The notes below the pieces were generated by a model. It saw only the letters and a program-made list of their open reading frames with translations, was not told the origin of the DNA and searched no databases. From Plantimonas leprariae (GTDB lineage: Bacteria; Pseudomonadota; Alphaproteobacteria; Rhizobiales; Rhizobiaceae), in NCBI RefSeq assembly GCF_008802405.1, contig NZ_VZDO01000003.1, positions 1 to 64,000 of the forward strand: a stretch of 64,000 nt of DNA, read 5' to 3'. This document shows, in pieces, positions 10,498-17,980 of this stretch (positions are counted from its first letter, which is position 1; each line of letters starts with the position of its first letter). The position numbers and the translations under genes were made by a program.

Positions 10498-11150
10498 GCG
10501 CGCTGTTCCTGCGCGACCTGCGCCTCGGCTTCGCGAACGGCGGCGCGGTGCTGGGGCTGGTGTTCTTCCTGGCCGTGGTCGCAGCCATGCCCTTCGCGCT
10601 CGGCCCCGACATGCGGCTCCTGGCGCGGCTCGGCCCGGCGATCCTCTGGATCGGGGCGCTCCTCGCCTCGCTCCTGACGCTCGACCGGCTGTTCCAGGCC
10701 GATCGCGACGACGGGACGCTCGACCTTCTCGTCGCCGGCGGCCGGCCGCTTTTCCTCGTCGTCCTCGTGAAGTGCGCCGCGCACTGGTGCGCGACGGGCC
10801 TGCCGCTCGCGCTCGCCACGCCGTTTCTCGGCCTCGTCGTCGGCCTCGGACTCCAAGCCACCGTCGCTACCGTGCTGACGCTCCTCGTCGGCACGCCGGC
10901 GATCACCTGTCTCGGCGCGGTTGGGGCGGCGGTCGCCGTGGCGCTGCCGCGCGGCGGGCTGCTTGTCTCGGTGCTAGTGCTGCCCCTCGCCCTGCCCGTC
11001 CTCATTTTCGGCGTGTCAGCCGCCTACGGCACTGTCAGCGATGCCGCGCCCTTCGCCGCGCCCTTGGCGATCCTCGGCGCGATCACCCTGTTCACCGGCG
11101 TCGTCGGACCGCTCGCGGCGGCGCTCGCGCTTCGCTCGGCGGGAGACTGA
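10494..11150 (+). CDS. ccmB: Heme exporter membrane protein CcmB
   Basis: The permease subunit that works with CcmA in cytochrome c biogenesis. The 218 residues hold about six membrane helices, starting with ALFLRDLRLGFANGGAVLG and a hydrophobic VLGLVFFLAVVAAMPFALG. The LFQADRDDGTLDLL stretch is typical of CcmB. The start is GTG at 10494, overlapping the ccmA stop, so translation is probably coupled. Five bases separate it from an inserted methyltransferase gene, after which the ccm order resumes with ccmC. Confidence 0.94.
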   Translation: MSALFLRDLRLGFANGGAVLGLVFFLAVVAAMPFALGPDMRLLARLGPAILWIGALLASLLTLDRLFQADRDDGTLDLLVAGGRPLFLVVLVKCAAHWCATGLPLALATPFLGLVVGLGLQATVATVLTLLVGTPAITCLGAVGAAVAVALPRGGLLVSVLVLPLALPVLIFGVSAAYGTVSDAAPFAAPLAILGAITLFTGVVGPLAAALALRSAGD

Positions 11151-11155
11151 TCCTG

Positions 11156-11929
11156 ATGGCCACCGACTGGAACCCGTCACTGTATCTGCGCTATGCCGAC
11201 GAGCGCACGCGCCCCGCCCGCGAGCTTCTCGCCCGCGTGCCGCTGGAGCGGGCGGCGAGCGCCGTCGACCTCGGCTGCGGACCGGGCAACTCGACCGAAC
11301 TCGTCGCCGAGCGCTATCCGGATGCGACGGTGCTCGGGCTCGACACGTCGGACGCCATGCTGGCGCAGGCGCGCGAACGGCTGCCGGGGACGCGTTTCGA
11401 ACGCGCCGACATCGGCACGCTCGCGGCCGACCGCAGCTTCGACCTCGTCTATTCGAATGCCGCGCTGCAATGGGTGCCGGACCACGAGATGCTGTTTCCG
11501 CGCCTCTTCGCGCTCGTGGCGGAGGGCGGCGCCTTCGCGATGCAGATGCCGGACAACCAAGAGGAGCCCTCGCACTCCGCCATGCGCGAGACGGCGAAGG
11601 ACGGCGCGTGGGCGTCGAAGATCGGCGACGCCGACAAGGTGCGGGCGCGCATCCTGCCGGCGGAGCGCTATTACGACCTCCTCGCGCGGGAGGCCTCGGC
11701 GGTCGACATCTGGCGCACGACATACCATCACGTGATGAAGAGCGCCGAAGCCATCGTCGAATGGGTCAGCGCGACGGGGCTGCGGCCCTTCCTCGAGCCG
11801 CTGGACGAGCGGGAGCGGGCGGATTTCGTCGCGGCCTACACGGCGCGGATCGACGCGGCCTATCCGCCGCTCGCCGACGGCAGGCGGCTCCTCCGCTTCC
11901 CGCGCCTCTTCCTCGTGGCGCGAAAGTGA
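11156..11929 (+). CDS. tam: Trans-aconitate 2-methyltransferase-like SAM methyltransferase
   Basis: A 257-residue class I methyltransferase. Tam methylates trans-aconitate, a spontaneous by-product of cis-aconitate that inhibits aconitase. The opening ATDWNPSLYLRYADERTRPARELLARV is characteristic of Tam. Motif I is VDLGCGPGNSTE, the acidic end of strand 2 is VLGLDTSDAML, and the active-site segment includes YSNAALQWVPDH. The ATG at 11156 lies five bases after ccmB, and ccmC follows after 47 bases, so it is probably transcribed with the ccm operon. acnA lies just across the divergent promoter region, a sensible neighbour for an enzyme that detoxifies an aconitase by-product. Substrate assignment rests on family resemblance. 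Confidence 0.88.
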   Translation: MATDWNPSLYLRYADERTRPARELLARVPLERAASAVDLGCGPGNSTELVAERYPDATVLGLDTSDAMLAQARERLPGTRFERADIGTLAADRSFDLVYSNAALQWVPDHEMLFPRLFALVAEGGAFAMQMPDNQEEPSHSAMRETAKDGAWASKIGDADKVRARILPAERYYDLLAREASAVDIWRTTYHHVMKSAEAIVEWVSATGLRPFLEPLDERERADFVAAYTARIDAAYPPLADGRRLLRFPRLFLVARK

Positions 11930-11976
11930 GGGGCGTCGAGTTTGCGGCCGGTTTCCAGCCGTTCTAGAATATCGCC

Positions 11977-12741
11977 ATGACCGACATCGCCGCCGTTTCC
12001 GGCCGCCCGGGCCGCTGGAGCGTCCTCGCCAACCCGACGCGCTTCCTCCAGCTCTCCGGCCGGGTGCAGCCTTTCGCCTACCTGGCTGCGGCCGCCGTGC
12101 TCGCGCCGGCGCTCTGGCTTGGGCTTACCGCGCCGGCCGACTATCAGCAGGGCGACACGGTGCGGATCATGTTCGTCCACGTGCCCTTCGCCTGGCTCGG
12201 CATGCTGGCCTGGACCATGATGGCGCTGTCCGGCCTCGGCACGCTGGTCTGGCGGCACCCGATCGCCGACGTCTCGCTGAAGAGCGCTGCGCCACTCGGC
12301 TGCGCCTTTACCTTCCTCGCGATGGTGACGGGCTCGATCTGGGGCCGGCCGACCTGGGGCACCTGGTGGGAATGGGACGCGCGGCTTTCCAGCGTCTTCA
12401 TCCTGTTCCTGATGTATCTCGGCCTGATGGCGCTCGCCCGTGCCTTCGACGATCCCGGCCGCTCGGCCCGGCCGGTCGCGGTGATGGCGCTCACCGGCTT
12501 CGTGATGATCCCGATCATCAAGTTCTCAGTGGAATGGTGGAACACGTTGCACCAGCCGGCGAGCGTGATGCGGGCCGGCGGCCCGACCATGCCGGCGGCG
12601 TACCTGACGCCGCTCCTGCTTTCCGCTTTGGGCTTCACGCTGCTCTTCCTCGCCATGCACCTCACCGCGATGCGGACCGAAGTGTTGCGTCGGCGCGTCA
12701 GGGCGCTGAAGCGTCTGCAGGTCGCGCGCGGGACGGACTAA
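11977..12741 (+). CDS. ccmC: Heme exporter protein CcmC
   Basis: CcmC delivers heme to the chaperone CcmE on the periplasmic face. The 254 residues have six membrane helices and the tryptophan-rich heme-handling loop RPTWGTWWEWDARLSS at about residues 127-142. Conserved histidines lie in periplasmic loops (MFVHVPFAWLGM; WWNTLHQPASV). The N-terminus SGRVQPFAYLAAAAVLAPAL is normal. The ATG at 11977 is the only sensible start. ccmD follows one base after the stop codon. Confidence 0.96.
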   Translation: MTDIAAVSGRPGRWSVLANPTRFLQLSGRVQPFAYLAAAAVLAPALWLGLTAPADYQQGDTVRIMFVHVPFAWLGMLAWTMMALSGLGTLVWRHPIADVSLKSAAPLGCAFTFLAMVTGSIWGRPTWGTWWEWDARLSSVFILFLMYLGLMALARAFDDPGRSARPVAVMALTGFVMIPIIKFSVEWWNTLHQPASVMRAGGPTMPAAYLTPLLLSALGFTLLFLAMHLTAMRTEVLRRRVRALKRLQVARGTD

Positions 12742-12742
12742 G

Positions 12743-12913
12743 ATGAACGCCCACGACTACTCCACCTTCGTGCTGGCGGCCTACGGCATCTCGGCGCTGG
12801 TGCTCGCCCTCGTCGGGTTCTGGCTCGTCGTGGACGCCCGTGCCCGCCGCCGCGAGCTGCAAGGACTGGAAGCCGGCGGCGCGCGACGCCGATCGGCGGC
12901 CCCGCCGCGATGA
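12743..12913 (+). CDS. ccmD: Heme exporter protein CcmD
   Basis: A 56-residue single-pass membrane protein that joins CcmABC and helps release heme-loaded CcmE. It reads MNAHDYSTFVLAAYGISALV, continues with hydrophobic LALVGFWLVVDAR, and ends in an arginine-rich cytoplasmic tail. The size, the HDYSTFVLAAYG opening and the place between ccmC and ccmG are all as expected. It starts one base after the ccmC stop and its TGA overlaps the ccmG ATG (ATGA). Confidence 0.93.
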   Translation: MNAHDYSTFVLAAYGISALVLALVGFWLVVDARARRRELQGLEAGGARRRSAAPPR

Positions 12914-13497
12914 GCGCCGATGCGGAAACGGGGCCGCGGCGGCGCTTTCCCGTCCTCGTCCTCCTGCCGCTCCTCGCCTTTCTCGGCCTCGCGAGCGTGT
13001 TCCTCGTTCAACTCGGCTCCGGCCGCGATCCGGCGACGGTGCCCTCCGCCCTGATCGGCGCGCCTGCGCCGCGCACCGTGCTGCCGGCGCTCGAAGGCGC
13101 CGGGCGCCCCGGCCTCGACCTTTCCGCGCCACCGGACAAGCCGACCCTCGTCAACGTCTTCGCATCGTGGTGCGGACCCTGCCGCGAGGAGCATCCGATC
13201 CTGACCGAGCTCGCGAAGGACCCGCGCTTCCGGCTCGTCGCGATCAACCACAAGGACAAGCCGGAAGCGGCGCTCGGCTTCCTCCGCCAGCTCGGCAACC
13301 CCTATGCCGCGATCGGCACCGACGCGGCCGGGCGCGCCACGATCGACTGGGGCGTCTACGGCGTGCCGGAAACCTTCCTCGTCGGCACGGACGGCCGCAT
13401 CCTCTGGAAGCAGACCGGCCCGTTCACGCCGGAGGCGGTGCGGAACGGGCTTTATCCCGCGCTGGAAAAGGCTTTGGCCGGCAAGGCGTCGCCGTAG
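12910..13497 (+). CDS. ccmG: Thiol:disulfide interchange protein CcmG/DsbE
   Basis: A membrane-anchored periplasmic thioredoxin of 195 residues that keeps apocytochrome c heme-binding cysteines reduced. An N-terminal anchor (FPVLVLLPLLAFLGLASVFL) is followed by the thioredoxin domain with NVFASWCGPCREEHP (C88/C91) and the cis-proline region YGVPETFLVG. The conserved RFRLVAINHKDKPEAALGFL belongs to the CcmG subfamily. It overlaps ccmD by four bases and ends the ccm operon. parD begins 48 bases later on the same strand, so read-through into the toxin-antitoxin genes is possible. Confidence 0.95.
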   Translation: MSADAETGPRRRFPVLVLLPLLAFLGLASVFLVQLGSGRDPATVPSALIGAPAPRTVLPALEGAGRPGLDLSAPPDKPTLVNVFASWCGPCREEHPILTELAKDPRFRLVAINHKDKPEAALGFLRQLGNPYAAIGTDAAGRATIDWGVYGVPETFLVGTDGRILWKQTGPFTPEAVRNGLYPALEKALAGKASP

Positions 13498-13545
13498 TCG
13501 GCCGCCTGTGCTAGATAGATTGCGCCTCTCAACGGATGGCCGGCA

Positions 13546-13854
13546 ATGCCACGGACGACTTCCGTACAACTCAAGGACCATTTCGCCGACTTCGTCGAAC
13601 GGCAGACGGCGTCCGGCCGCTATTCGTCCGCCGAGGAGGTGGTCGAAGCGGGTCTCGCCCTCTTGGAAGGTCGGGTCGAGGAGGACGAGCTCGACAGGCT
13701 CGATTTCGGCCCCGCTCCTATCCGGACGCGCGAAGCGTTGCTGCACGCCCTTCGCGAAGGCGAGGAAAGCGGCTACGTCGAGGACTTCAAGTTTTCGGAT
13801 CTCTATGAGGAGATCGATCGGCTCGACAGGGCGAGCGGCAAAGCCGCGCAATGA
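13546..13854 (+). CDS. ParD-family type II antitoxin
   Basis: A 102-residue antitoxin with an N-terminal ribbon-helix-helix DNA-binding domain (TTSVQLKDHFADFVERQTAS then GRYSSAEEVVEAGLALLE). Its acidic C-terminal part would wrap the toxin. Such proteins dimerise, neutralise ParE and repress their own promoter. It overlaps the next gene by four bases (ATGA), the usual antitoxin-first layout. The SD before the ATG is weak. The C-terminal half is somewhat longer than in compact ParD proteins (about 80 residues). The toxin it controls is inferred from position. Confidence 0.9.
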   Translation: MPRTTSVQLKDHFADFVERQTASGRYSSAEEVVEAGLALLEGRVEEDELDRLDFGPAPIRTREALLHALREGEESGYVEDFKFSDLYEEIDRLDRASGKAAQ

Positions 13855-14147
13855 GACTGATCGTCAGCCGCAAGGCCATCCGGGATCTAGATGGCATTTT
13901 GCGATGGACGTTCGAGCGCTTCGGATCGCGGCAGGCCAAGCGATACGTCGCGAGGATCGAGGAAGCTTGCGAACGGTTGGCCAACGGCCAAGCCGTCGGA
14001 CGCCTCGCGGACGAGGCACTGCCGGACATGCTGAAGTTCCGAGCCGGCTCCCATTTCATATACTTCCGGCTCGCGAGAGACAAATTGACCATCGTCCGCG
14101 TCCTGCACGGAAGCCAAGACGTCCGGCGTCACCTTCCGGGCGCATGA
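13851..14147 (+). CDS. ParE/RelE-superfamily type II toxin
   Basis: A 98-residue toxin of the RelE/ParE fold. The ParE subfamily pattern is visible: LIVSRKAIRDLDGILRWTFE at the start, GSRQAKRYVARIEEACERLA in the helical hairpin, and the final strands SHFIYFRLARDKLTIVRVLH ending in QDVRRHL. ParE proteins poison DNA gyrase, whereas RelE proteins cut mRNA; the sequence resembles ParE more, but the target is not proven. It is coupled upstream to the antitoxin (ATGA) and, unusually, downstream to the Nudix gene by another ATGA overlap at 14144-14147. No frameshift is seen, so it should be functional. Confidence 0.88.
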   Translation: MRLIVSRKAIRDLDGILRWTFERFGSRQAKRYVARIEEACERLANGQAVGRLADEALPDMLKFRAGSHFIYFRLARDKLTIVRVLHGSQDVRRHLPGA

Positions 14148-14716
14148 GTACGCTCGCCCCGCCCTCCTTCACCATCCGCGTTCCCGAGGGCGACGAGCGG
14201 GAGCGTCGCGTCTGCAACCGGTGCGGCTTCGTCGACTACCGGAACCCGAAGATCGTGGTCGGCTCGGTGGTGCGCGCCTCGGGCCGCATCCTGCTCTGCC
14301 GCCGCGCGATCGAGCCGCGCCGCGGCTTCTGGACGATCCCCGCCGGCTATCTGGAGCTGAACGAGACGCCGGAGGACGGCGCCCGGCGCGAGGCGCGGGA
14401 GGAAGCCGGCGCGGCGATCGCGATCCGGCGGCTCCTCGCCGTCTATTCGGTGCCGCGCATCAGCCAGGTGCAGCTCATCTTCCGCGCCGACCTGCCGGAC
14501 GGCGAGGCGCGGCCCGGCATCGAGACCTTGGAACTGCGCTTCTTCGGGTTCGACGAAATCCCCTGGGACGAGCTCGCCTTCCCATCCGTCCACTGGGCGC
14601 TCCGCCACGACGCGGAGGCGGAAGCCGGCGCGCCGCCGATCCCGTTCGGCAACCCGGACGGCCAGGCCGGCGACGTGCTGCCCTCCGGCCAGCGCCTCGC
14701 CGACGACGCCCTCTAG
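14144..14716 (+). CDS. Nudix hydrolase with N-terminal zinc-ribbon-like pair
   Basis: A 190-residue cytoplasmic pyrophosphohydrolase that would cleave a nucleoside diphosphate linked to another group X. The Nudix box is intact (GYLELNETPEDGARREAREE, then AGA; about residues 66-88). Before it, RRVCNRCGFVDYRNPKIVVGS gives a CxxC, the usual opening of NADH-pyrophosphatase-like and ADP-ribose-type members in alphaproteobacteria. The substrate cannot be fixed from sequence. The ATG overlaps the parE stop by ATGA, suggesting the three genes are translated together, and the gene end overlaps the converging DUF533 gene by four bases. It may be an ordinary gene whose upstream space was occupied by the toxin-antitoxin pair. 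Confidence 0.88.
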   Translation: MSTLAPPSFTIRVPEGDERERRVCNRCGFVDYRNPKIVVGSVVRASGRILLCRRAIEPRRGFWTIPAGYLELNETPEDGARREAREEAGAAIAIRRLLAVYSVPRISQVQLIFRADLPDGEARPGIETLELRFFGFDEIPWDELAFPSVHWALRHDAEAEAGAPPIPFGNPDGQAGDVLPSGQRLADDAL

Positions 14717-15462
14717 GCCGTCGCGGCGTCCGTCGTGCGGCGGATCTCGGCCACCAGCGCCGGGTCGATGCCGAGCCGCCGCGCGAGCGCCTCCAGATAG
14801 GCGCGCTCCGCCGGGTGGTCGGGATCAATCGCCAGCACCGAGGCCGTATAGACCTCCGCCGCCTCCTCCGGGCCGCCAACCTTGGCGGCCAGCTCATCGA
14901 TCGAGAGGGGACGCCGCATCTCGTCCATGAGGAAGCCCTTCTCCTCGGCGTCGAGCCCGGCTTCGTCCAGCCGCCCGAAGATCGCCTCCTGTTCGGCGGC
15001 GTCGATAGTGCCGTCGGCCTTCGCCGCCGCGATCATGGCGGACAGCATCAGCCGCGCCCGATGGTCCTCGTGGCCCTCCGGCAGGAAGGGCGTGCCGACG
15101 GGAGAGGGCAGCTCGTGCGATCCCTGACCGCCCGACGGCAGGCGCGCACCGCCCTGCCCGTTCGCCTGATAGCTCTGCCACGCCTTATAGGCGAGACCGG
15201 CGACGAGCGCGGCGCCGCCGAGCTTCACGGCCGAGCCGCCCATCTTGCCGAGACCCTTGCCCTTGAAGAGCTGCCTCGCCAATCCGCTCGCCAGCGCGCC
15301 GGAAACGGCGGCACCCGCCGGGCCGCCCATCAGCTTGCCGAGCTGCGCTTCGATGCCGCTGCCGCCGCGCGCCTGCGGCGGGTAGGGCGATGCGCCGCCG
15401 GGCCGGTCGGTCTGGCCCTGCTGGCCGAGGAATTGTCCGAGAAGCTTCTGGACGTCGATCAA
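14713..15462 (-). CDS. DUF533/TerB-like tellurite resistance-type protein
   Basis: A 249-residue protein of the DUF533 family with a TerB-like helical domain. The N-terminal VQKLLGQFLGQQ helix is followed by a proline/glycine-rich linker. A glycine- and alanine-rich hydrophobic stretch follows (about 50-95, including AVSGALASGLARQLF and KLGGAALVAGLAYKAW). The acidic helical TerB-like part runs LMLSAMIAAAKADGTIDAAE through to AEIRRTTDA. Aspartates in AKADGTIDAAE resemble TerB metal-binding positions. It starts with TTG at 15460-15462, supported by GGAGA nine bases upstream and by the family N-terminus. The role is unknown despite the tellurite label. It is last in the leftward dapF-mtaB-ftsY-yciB run. 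Confidence 0.83.
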   Translation of the reverse strand: MIDVQKLLGQFLGQQGQTDRPGGASPYPPQARGGSGIEAQLGKLMGGPAGAAVSGALASGLARQLFKGKGLGKMGGSAVKLGGAALVAGLAYKAWQSYQANGQGGARLPSGGQGSHELPSPVGTPFLPEGHEDHRARLMLSAMIAAAKADGTIDAAEQEAIFGRLDEAGLDAEEKGFLMDEMRRPLSIDELAAKVGGPEEAAEVYTASVLAIDPDHPAERAYLEALARRLGIDPALVAEIRRTTDAATA

Positions 15463-15526
15463 GCGCTTGTCTCTCCGTTGGCGGTTCCAACGGATATGGG
15501 AAGGCGGCGCCGACGCCGCATCCCCG

Positions 15527-16186
15527 TCAGTCCTGACGATCGCGCGAGCCTTCCTCGATCGCGTGGCGCTTCAGGAGCGGCACTTGGAAGAGCATGAAGG
15601 CCATGGTGATCGGCATCGTGCCCCAGACCTTGAAGCTCACCCAGAAGCTTTCCGAGAAGTTCCGCCAGATCACCTCGTTGAGGATAGCGAGCACGACGAA
15701 GAACACGCCCCAGCGCAGCGTCAGCTTGCGCCAGCCCGCATCGTCCAGCTTGAAAGCCTGGTCGAAGACGTAGCCGAGCAGCGGCCGGTTGAACAGGAAC
15801 AGGCCGCCGAGCAGGATGGCGGCGAAGATGCCGTTGACGATCGTCGGCTTCATCTTGATGAACACGTCGTTCTGCAGCCAGAGCGTCAGGCCGCCGAAGA
15901 CGACGACGAAAAGGCCAGAAACGAGCGGCATGATCGGCAGGGTACGCGTCAGCGCCCAGGACGCCGCCAGCGCCGCGACGGTCGCCGCCATGAACAGGGC
16001 GGTCGCGACGAAGATCGGGCCGCCAAGCGAGGCCAGCGCCGGGAAATGCCCGGCGAGCCAGGGCCCGCGATAGTTCGCGAAGAAGAAGACGAGCAGCGGC
16101 CCGAGTTCCAGCGCGAACTTCAGCGCCGGGTTGATTTCGCGCCGTTCCGGCGAGTTCGGCCGCGCTTCGATGATGCGTTCGGTCAT
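15527..16186 (-). CDS. yciB: Inner membrane-spanning protein YciB / septation protein A
   Basis: A 219-residue polytopic membrane protein of the YciB (IspA/ispZ-type intracellular septation) family, linked in other bacteria to cell-envelope synthesis and division. The signature begins [20 protein letters not shown] and includes [59 protein letters not shown] and [17 protein letters not shown]. Five to six helices are visible. It is 60 bases downstream of ftsY on the same strand, the standard Rhizobiales arrangement. The length is slightly above the E. coli protein because of the N-terminal cytoplasmic segment. Confidence 0.94.
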   Translation of the reverse strand: MTERIIEARPNSPERREINPALKFALELGPLLVFFFANYRGPWLAGHFPALASLGGPIFVATALFMAATVAALAASWALTRTLPIMPLVSGLFVVVFGGLTLWLQNDVFIKMKPTIVNGIFAAILLGGLFLFNRPLLGYVFDQAFKLDDAGWRKLTLRWGVFFVVLAILNEVIWRNFSESFWVSFKVWGTMPITMAFMLFQVPLLKRHAIEEGSRDRQD

Positions 16187-16246
16187 GGCGAGGGGCTGGC
16201 TCGTTCTGGTGGACGACCGGCGGCTACCCGGCGAAGGCGACGGATT

Positions 16247-17980
16247 TCAGGCGACGGGCGCGGGGGCCGGCGCGGTGCCGGCGATGCCTTCGGCGAAGTC
16301 CCTGGCGCGGAACGGCTCCAGGTCGTCGATCCCCTCGCCGACGCCGATGAAATAGACCGGCAGCCGGTACTTCGCCGCGATGGCGACGAGGATGCCGCCG
16401 CGCGCCGTGCCGTCGAGCTTGGTCATCACGAGGCCGTTGACGCCCGCGACGTTGCGGAAGATCTCGACCTGGCTCAGCGCGTTCTGGCCGGTGGTAGCAT
16501 CGAGCGTCTGGAGCACGGTGTGCGGCGCGTCGGGCTCGCGCTTCTGGAGGACGCGGACGATCTTGGCCAGTTCGTCCATCAGCTCCGTGCGGTTCTGCAG
16601 CCGGCCGGCCGTGTCGATGATCAGCACGTCGGAGCCGTTCGCCACCGCCTCGTCGTAGGCCTCGAAGGCGAGGCCCGCCGCATCCGCGCCGATCGCCTTG
16701 GCGATCACCGGCGAGTCGGTCCGCTCGCCCCAGATCTTCAGCTGCTCGATCGCGGCGGCGCGGAACGTGTCGCCGGCGCAGAGCGTCACCTTCAGGCCGG
16801 CGCGGGTCAGCTTCGCGGTCAGCTTGCCGATCGTCGTGGTCTTGCCGGTGCCGTTGACGCCGACCACCAGCATGACATGCGGCTTCTTCTCGAGGTCCAG
16901 TTCCAGCGGCAGCGCGACTGGCCGGAGCGTCGCCTCGACCTCGCTCGACAGGATCGCCCGCACCTCCGCTCCCGACACCTCGCGGCCGAAGCGGCCCTGG
17001 CTGAGGCGGTCGGTGATCCGCATCGCCGTCTCGACGCCGAGATCGGCCTGGATCAGCACGTCCTCGAAGTCCTGCAGCGTCGTCTCGTCGAGCCGGCGCT
17101 TGGTGAAGAGCGCGGTGATCGAGTTGGAAAGCTGGCCCGACGAGCGCTGGAGACCGGCGCGCACGCGCTCGCCCCAGGACAGGCGCGCCTGCGCCGGTGC
17201 GGCGGGCGCGGGCGCTTCCCCCTCCGCCTCGCGCAGCCGCCAGCCGGCCTCGCCGGTGGAAACGCGGGGGGCCGCCTCGCGCGGTGCGGGCGCATCGAGG
17301 AAGGAGAAGTCGGCCTCCTCCTCCTCGTCGTCCTCCGACGGCAGGGGCGCGTCGGCGTCGAGCCAGCCGAACTCGTCGCGCTTGGCCCGTGCGGCGACGG
17401 GCTGCGAGGTCGGGATCGGCGCGACGGGCGCCGGAAGCGGCTCGGCTTCGGGTCGATACGTGGCGGCCAGCGGCATCTCGTCCGGCCCCACCGCCGGCGC
17501 AGGCGTAAGCGGCGCCACCTCCTCGGCCGGCGGCGCTTCCTTCGGCTCGTCCAGCCAGGAGAAATCGGATTCCGGCTCCGGCGCGTCCGAAACGAGCCAG
17601 GCCGGCTCGTCGGCATCGGCCGGGGCGTCGGGACCCTTGCCGTCTTCGAAAGCGGGCGTCGCCTCCGGCTCCGCGGGGGCTAGCGACGGCTCGTCGGCGA
17701 CGGCGGGCGGCGGGGGCTCAGGCGTCGGCTCGGCGGCGGAGGCACCGGGCTCCGGCTTCGGCTCGGCCTCCCGCTCCTCCGCTTCCGCCTCGGCGATCTC
17801 GACGGGCGGCGCGTCGTGCGCCTCGAGCGAACCGGCCTCCGGCAGCGGCGCTTCGGCGTTCTCGATCGCCCGCTCCTCGATCGACTCCGCCGGTGCCGGG
17901 CTCGGCACGGTCTCGGCGGGACGCGTCTCGGCCCGGTTGGTGCCGAAGGAGAAGATGCGGCGGAAGAAGCCCTCAGCCAT
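16247..17980 (-). CDS. ftsY: Signal recognition particle receptor FtsY
   Basis: FtsY is the membrane-bound GTPase receptor that takes ribosome-nascent-chain complexes from Ffh and 4.5S RNA. It has 577 residues. Residues 1-12 ([12 protein letters not shown]) form an amphipathic membrane-targeting helix. Residues 13-265 are acidic, Pro/Ala/Glu-rich and probably disordered. The N domain starts near 268 and the G domain carries the P-loop GVNGTGKTT (374-382), DTFRAAAIEQL, DTAGRLQNRTELMDEL and TKLDGTARGG. The disordered part contains three copies of a [D]F[SG][WF]LD peptide (see findings). The ATG at 17980 is chosen over a longer open frame. The mtaB stop overlaps this start by eight bases. ffh is about 6 kb away on the other strand. 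Confidence 0.97.
   Translation of the reverse strand: MAEGFFRRIFSFGTNRAETRPAETVPSPAPAESIEERAIENAEAPLPEAGSLEAHDAPPVEIAEAEAEEREAEPKPEPGASAAEPTPEPPPPAVADEPSLAPAEPEATPAFEDGKGPDAPADADEPAWLVSDAPEPESDFSWLDEPKEAPPAEEVAPLTPAPAVGPDEMPLAATYRPEAEPLPAPVAPIPTSQPVAARAKRDEFGWLDADAPLPSEDDEEEEADFSFLDAPAPREAAPRVSTGEAGWRLREAEGEAPAPAAPAQARLSWGERVRAGLQRSSGQLSNSITALFTKRRLDETTLQDFEDVLIQADLGVETAMRITDRLSQGRFGREVSGAEVRAILSSEVEATLRPVALPLELDLEKKPHVMLVVGVNGTGKTTTIGKLTAKLTRAGLKVTLCAGDTFRAAAIEQLKIWGERTDSPVIAKAIGADAAGLAFEAYDEAVANGSDVLIIDTAGRLQNRTELMDELAKIVRVLQKREPDAPHTVLQTLDATTGQNALSQVEIFRNVAGVNGLVMTKLDGTARGGILVAIAAKYRLPVYFIGVGEGIDDLEPFRARDFAEGIAGTAPAPAPVA

Noticed and set aside
13887-14132. A small antisense frame across parE, considered as an antisense antitoxin gene
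   Set aside because: ParD already explains toxin control, and the frame has no start signal or recognisable domain.
15467-17683. A 738-codon open frame antisense to yciB and ftsY
   Set aside because: FtsY and YciB on the other strand are unmistakable; the antisense product is Arg/Asp/Gln-rich with no domain.
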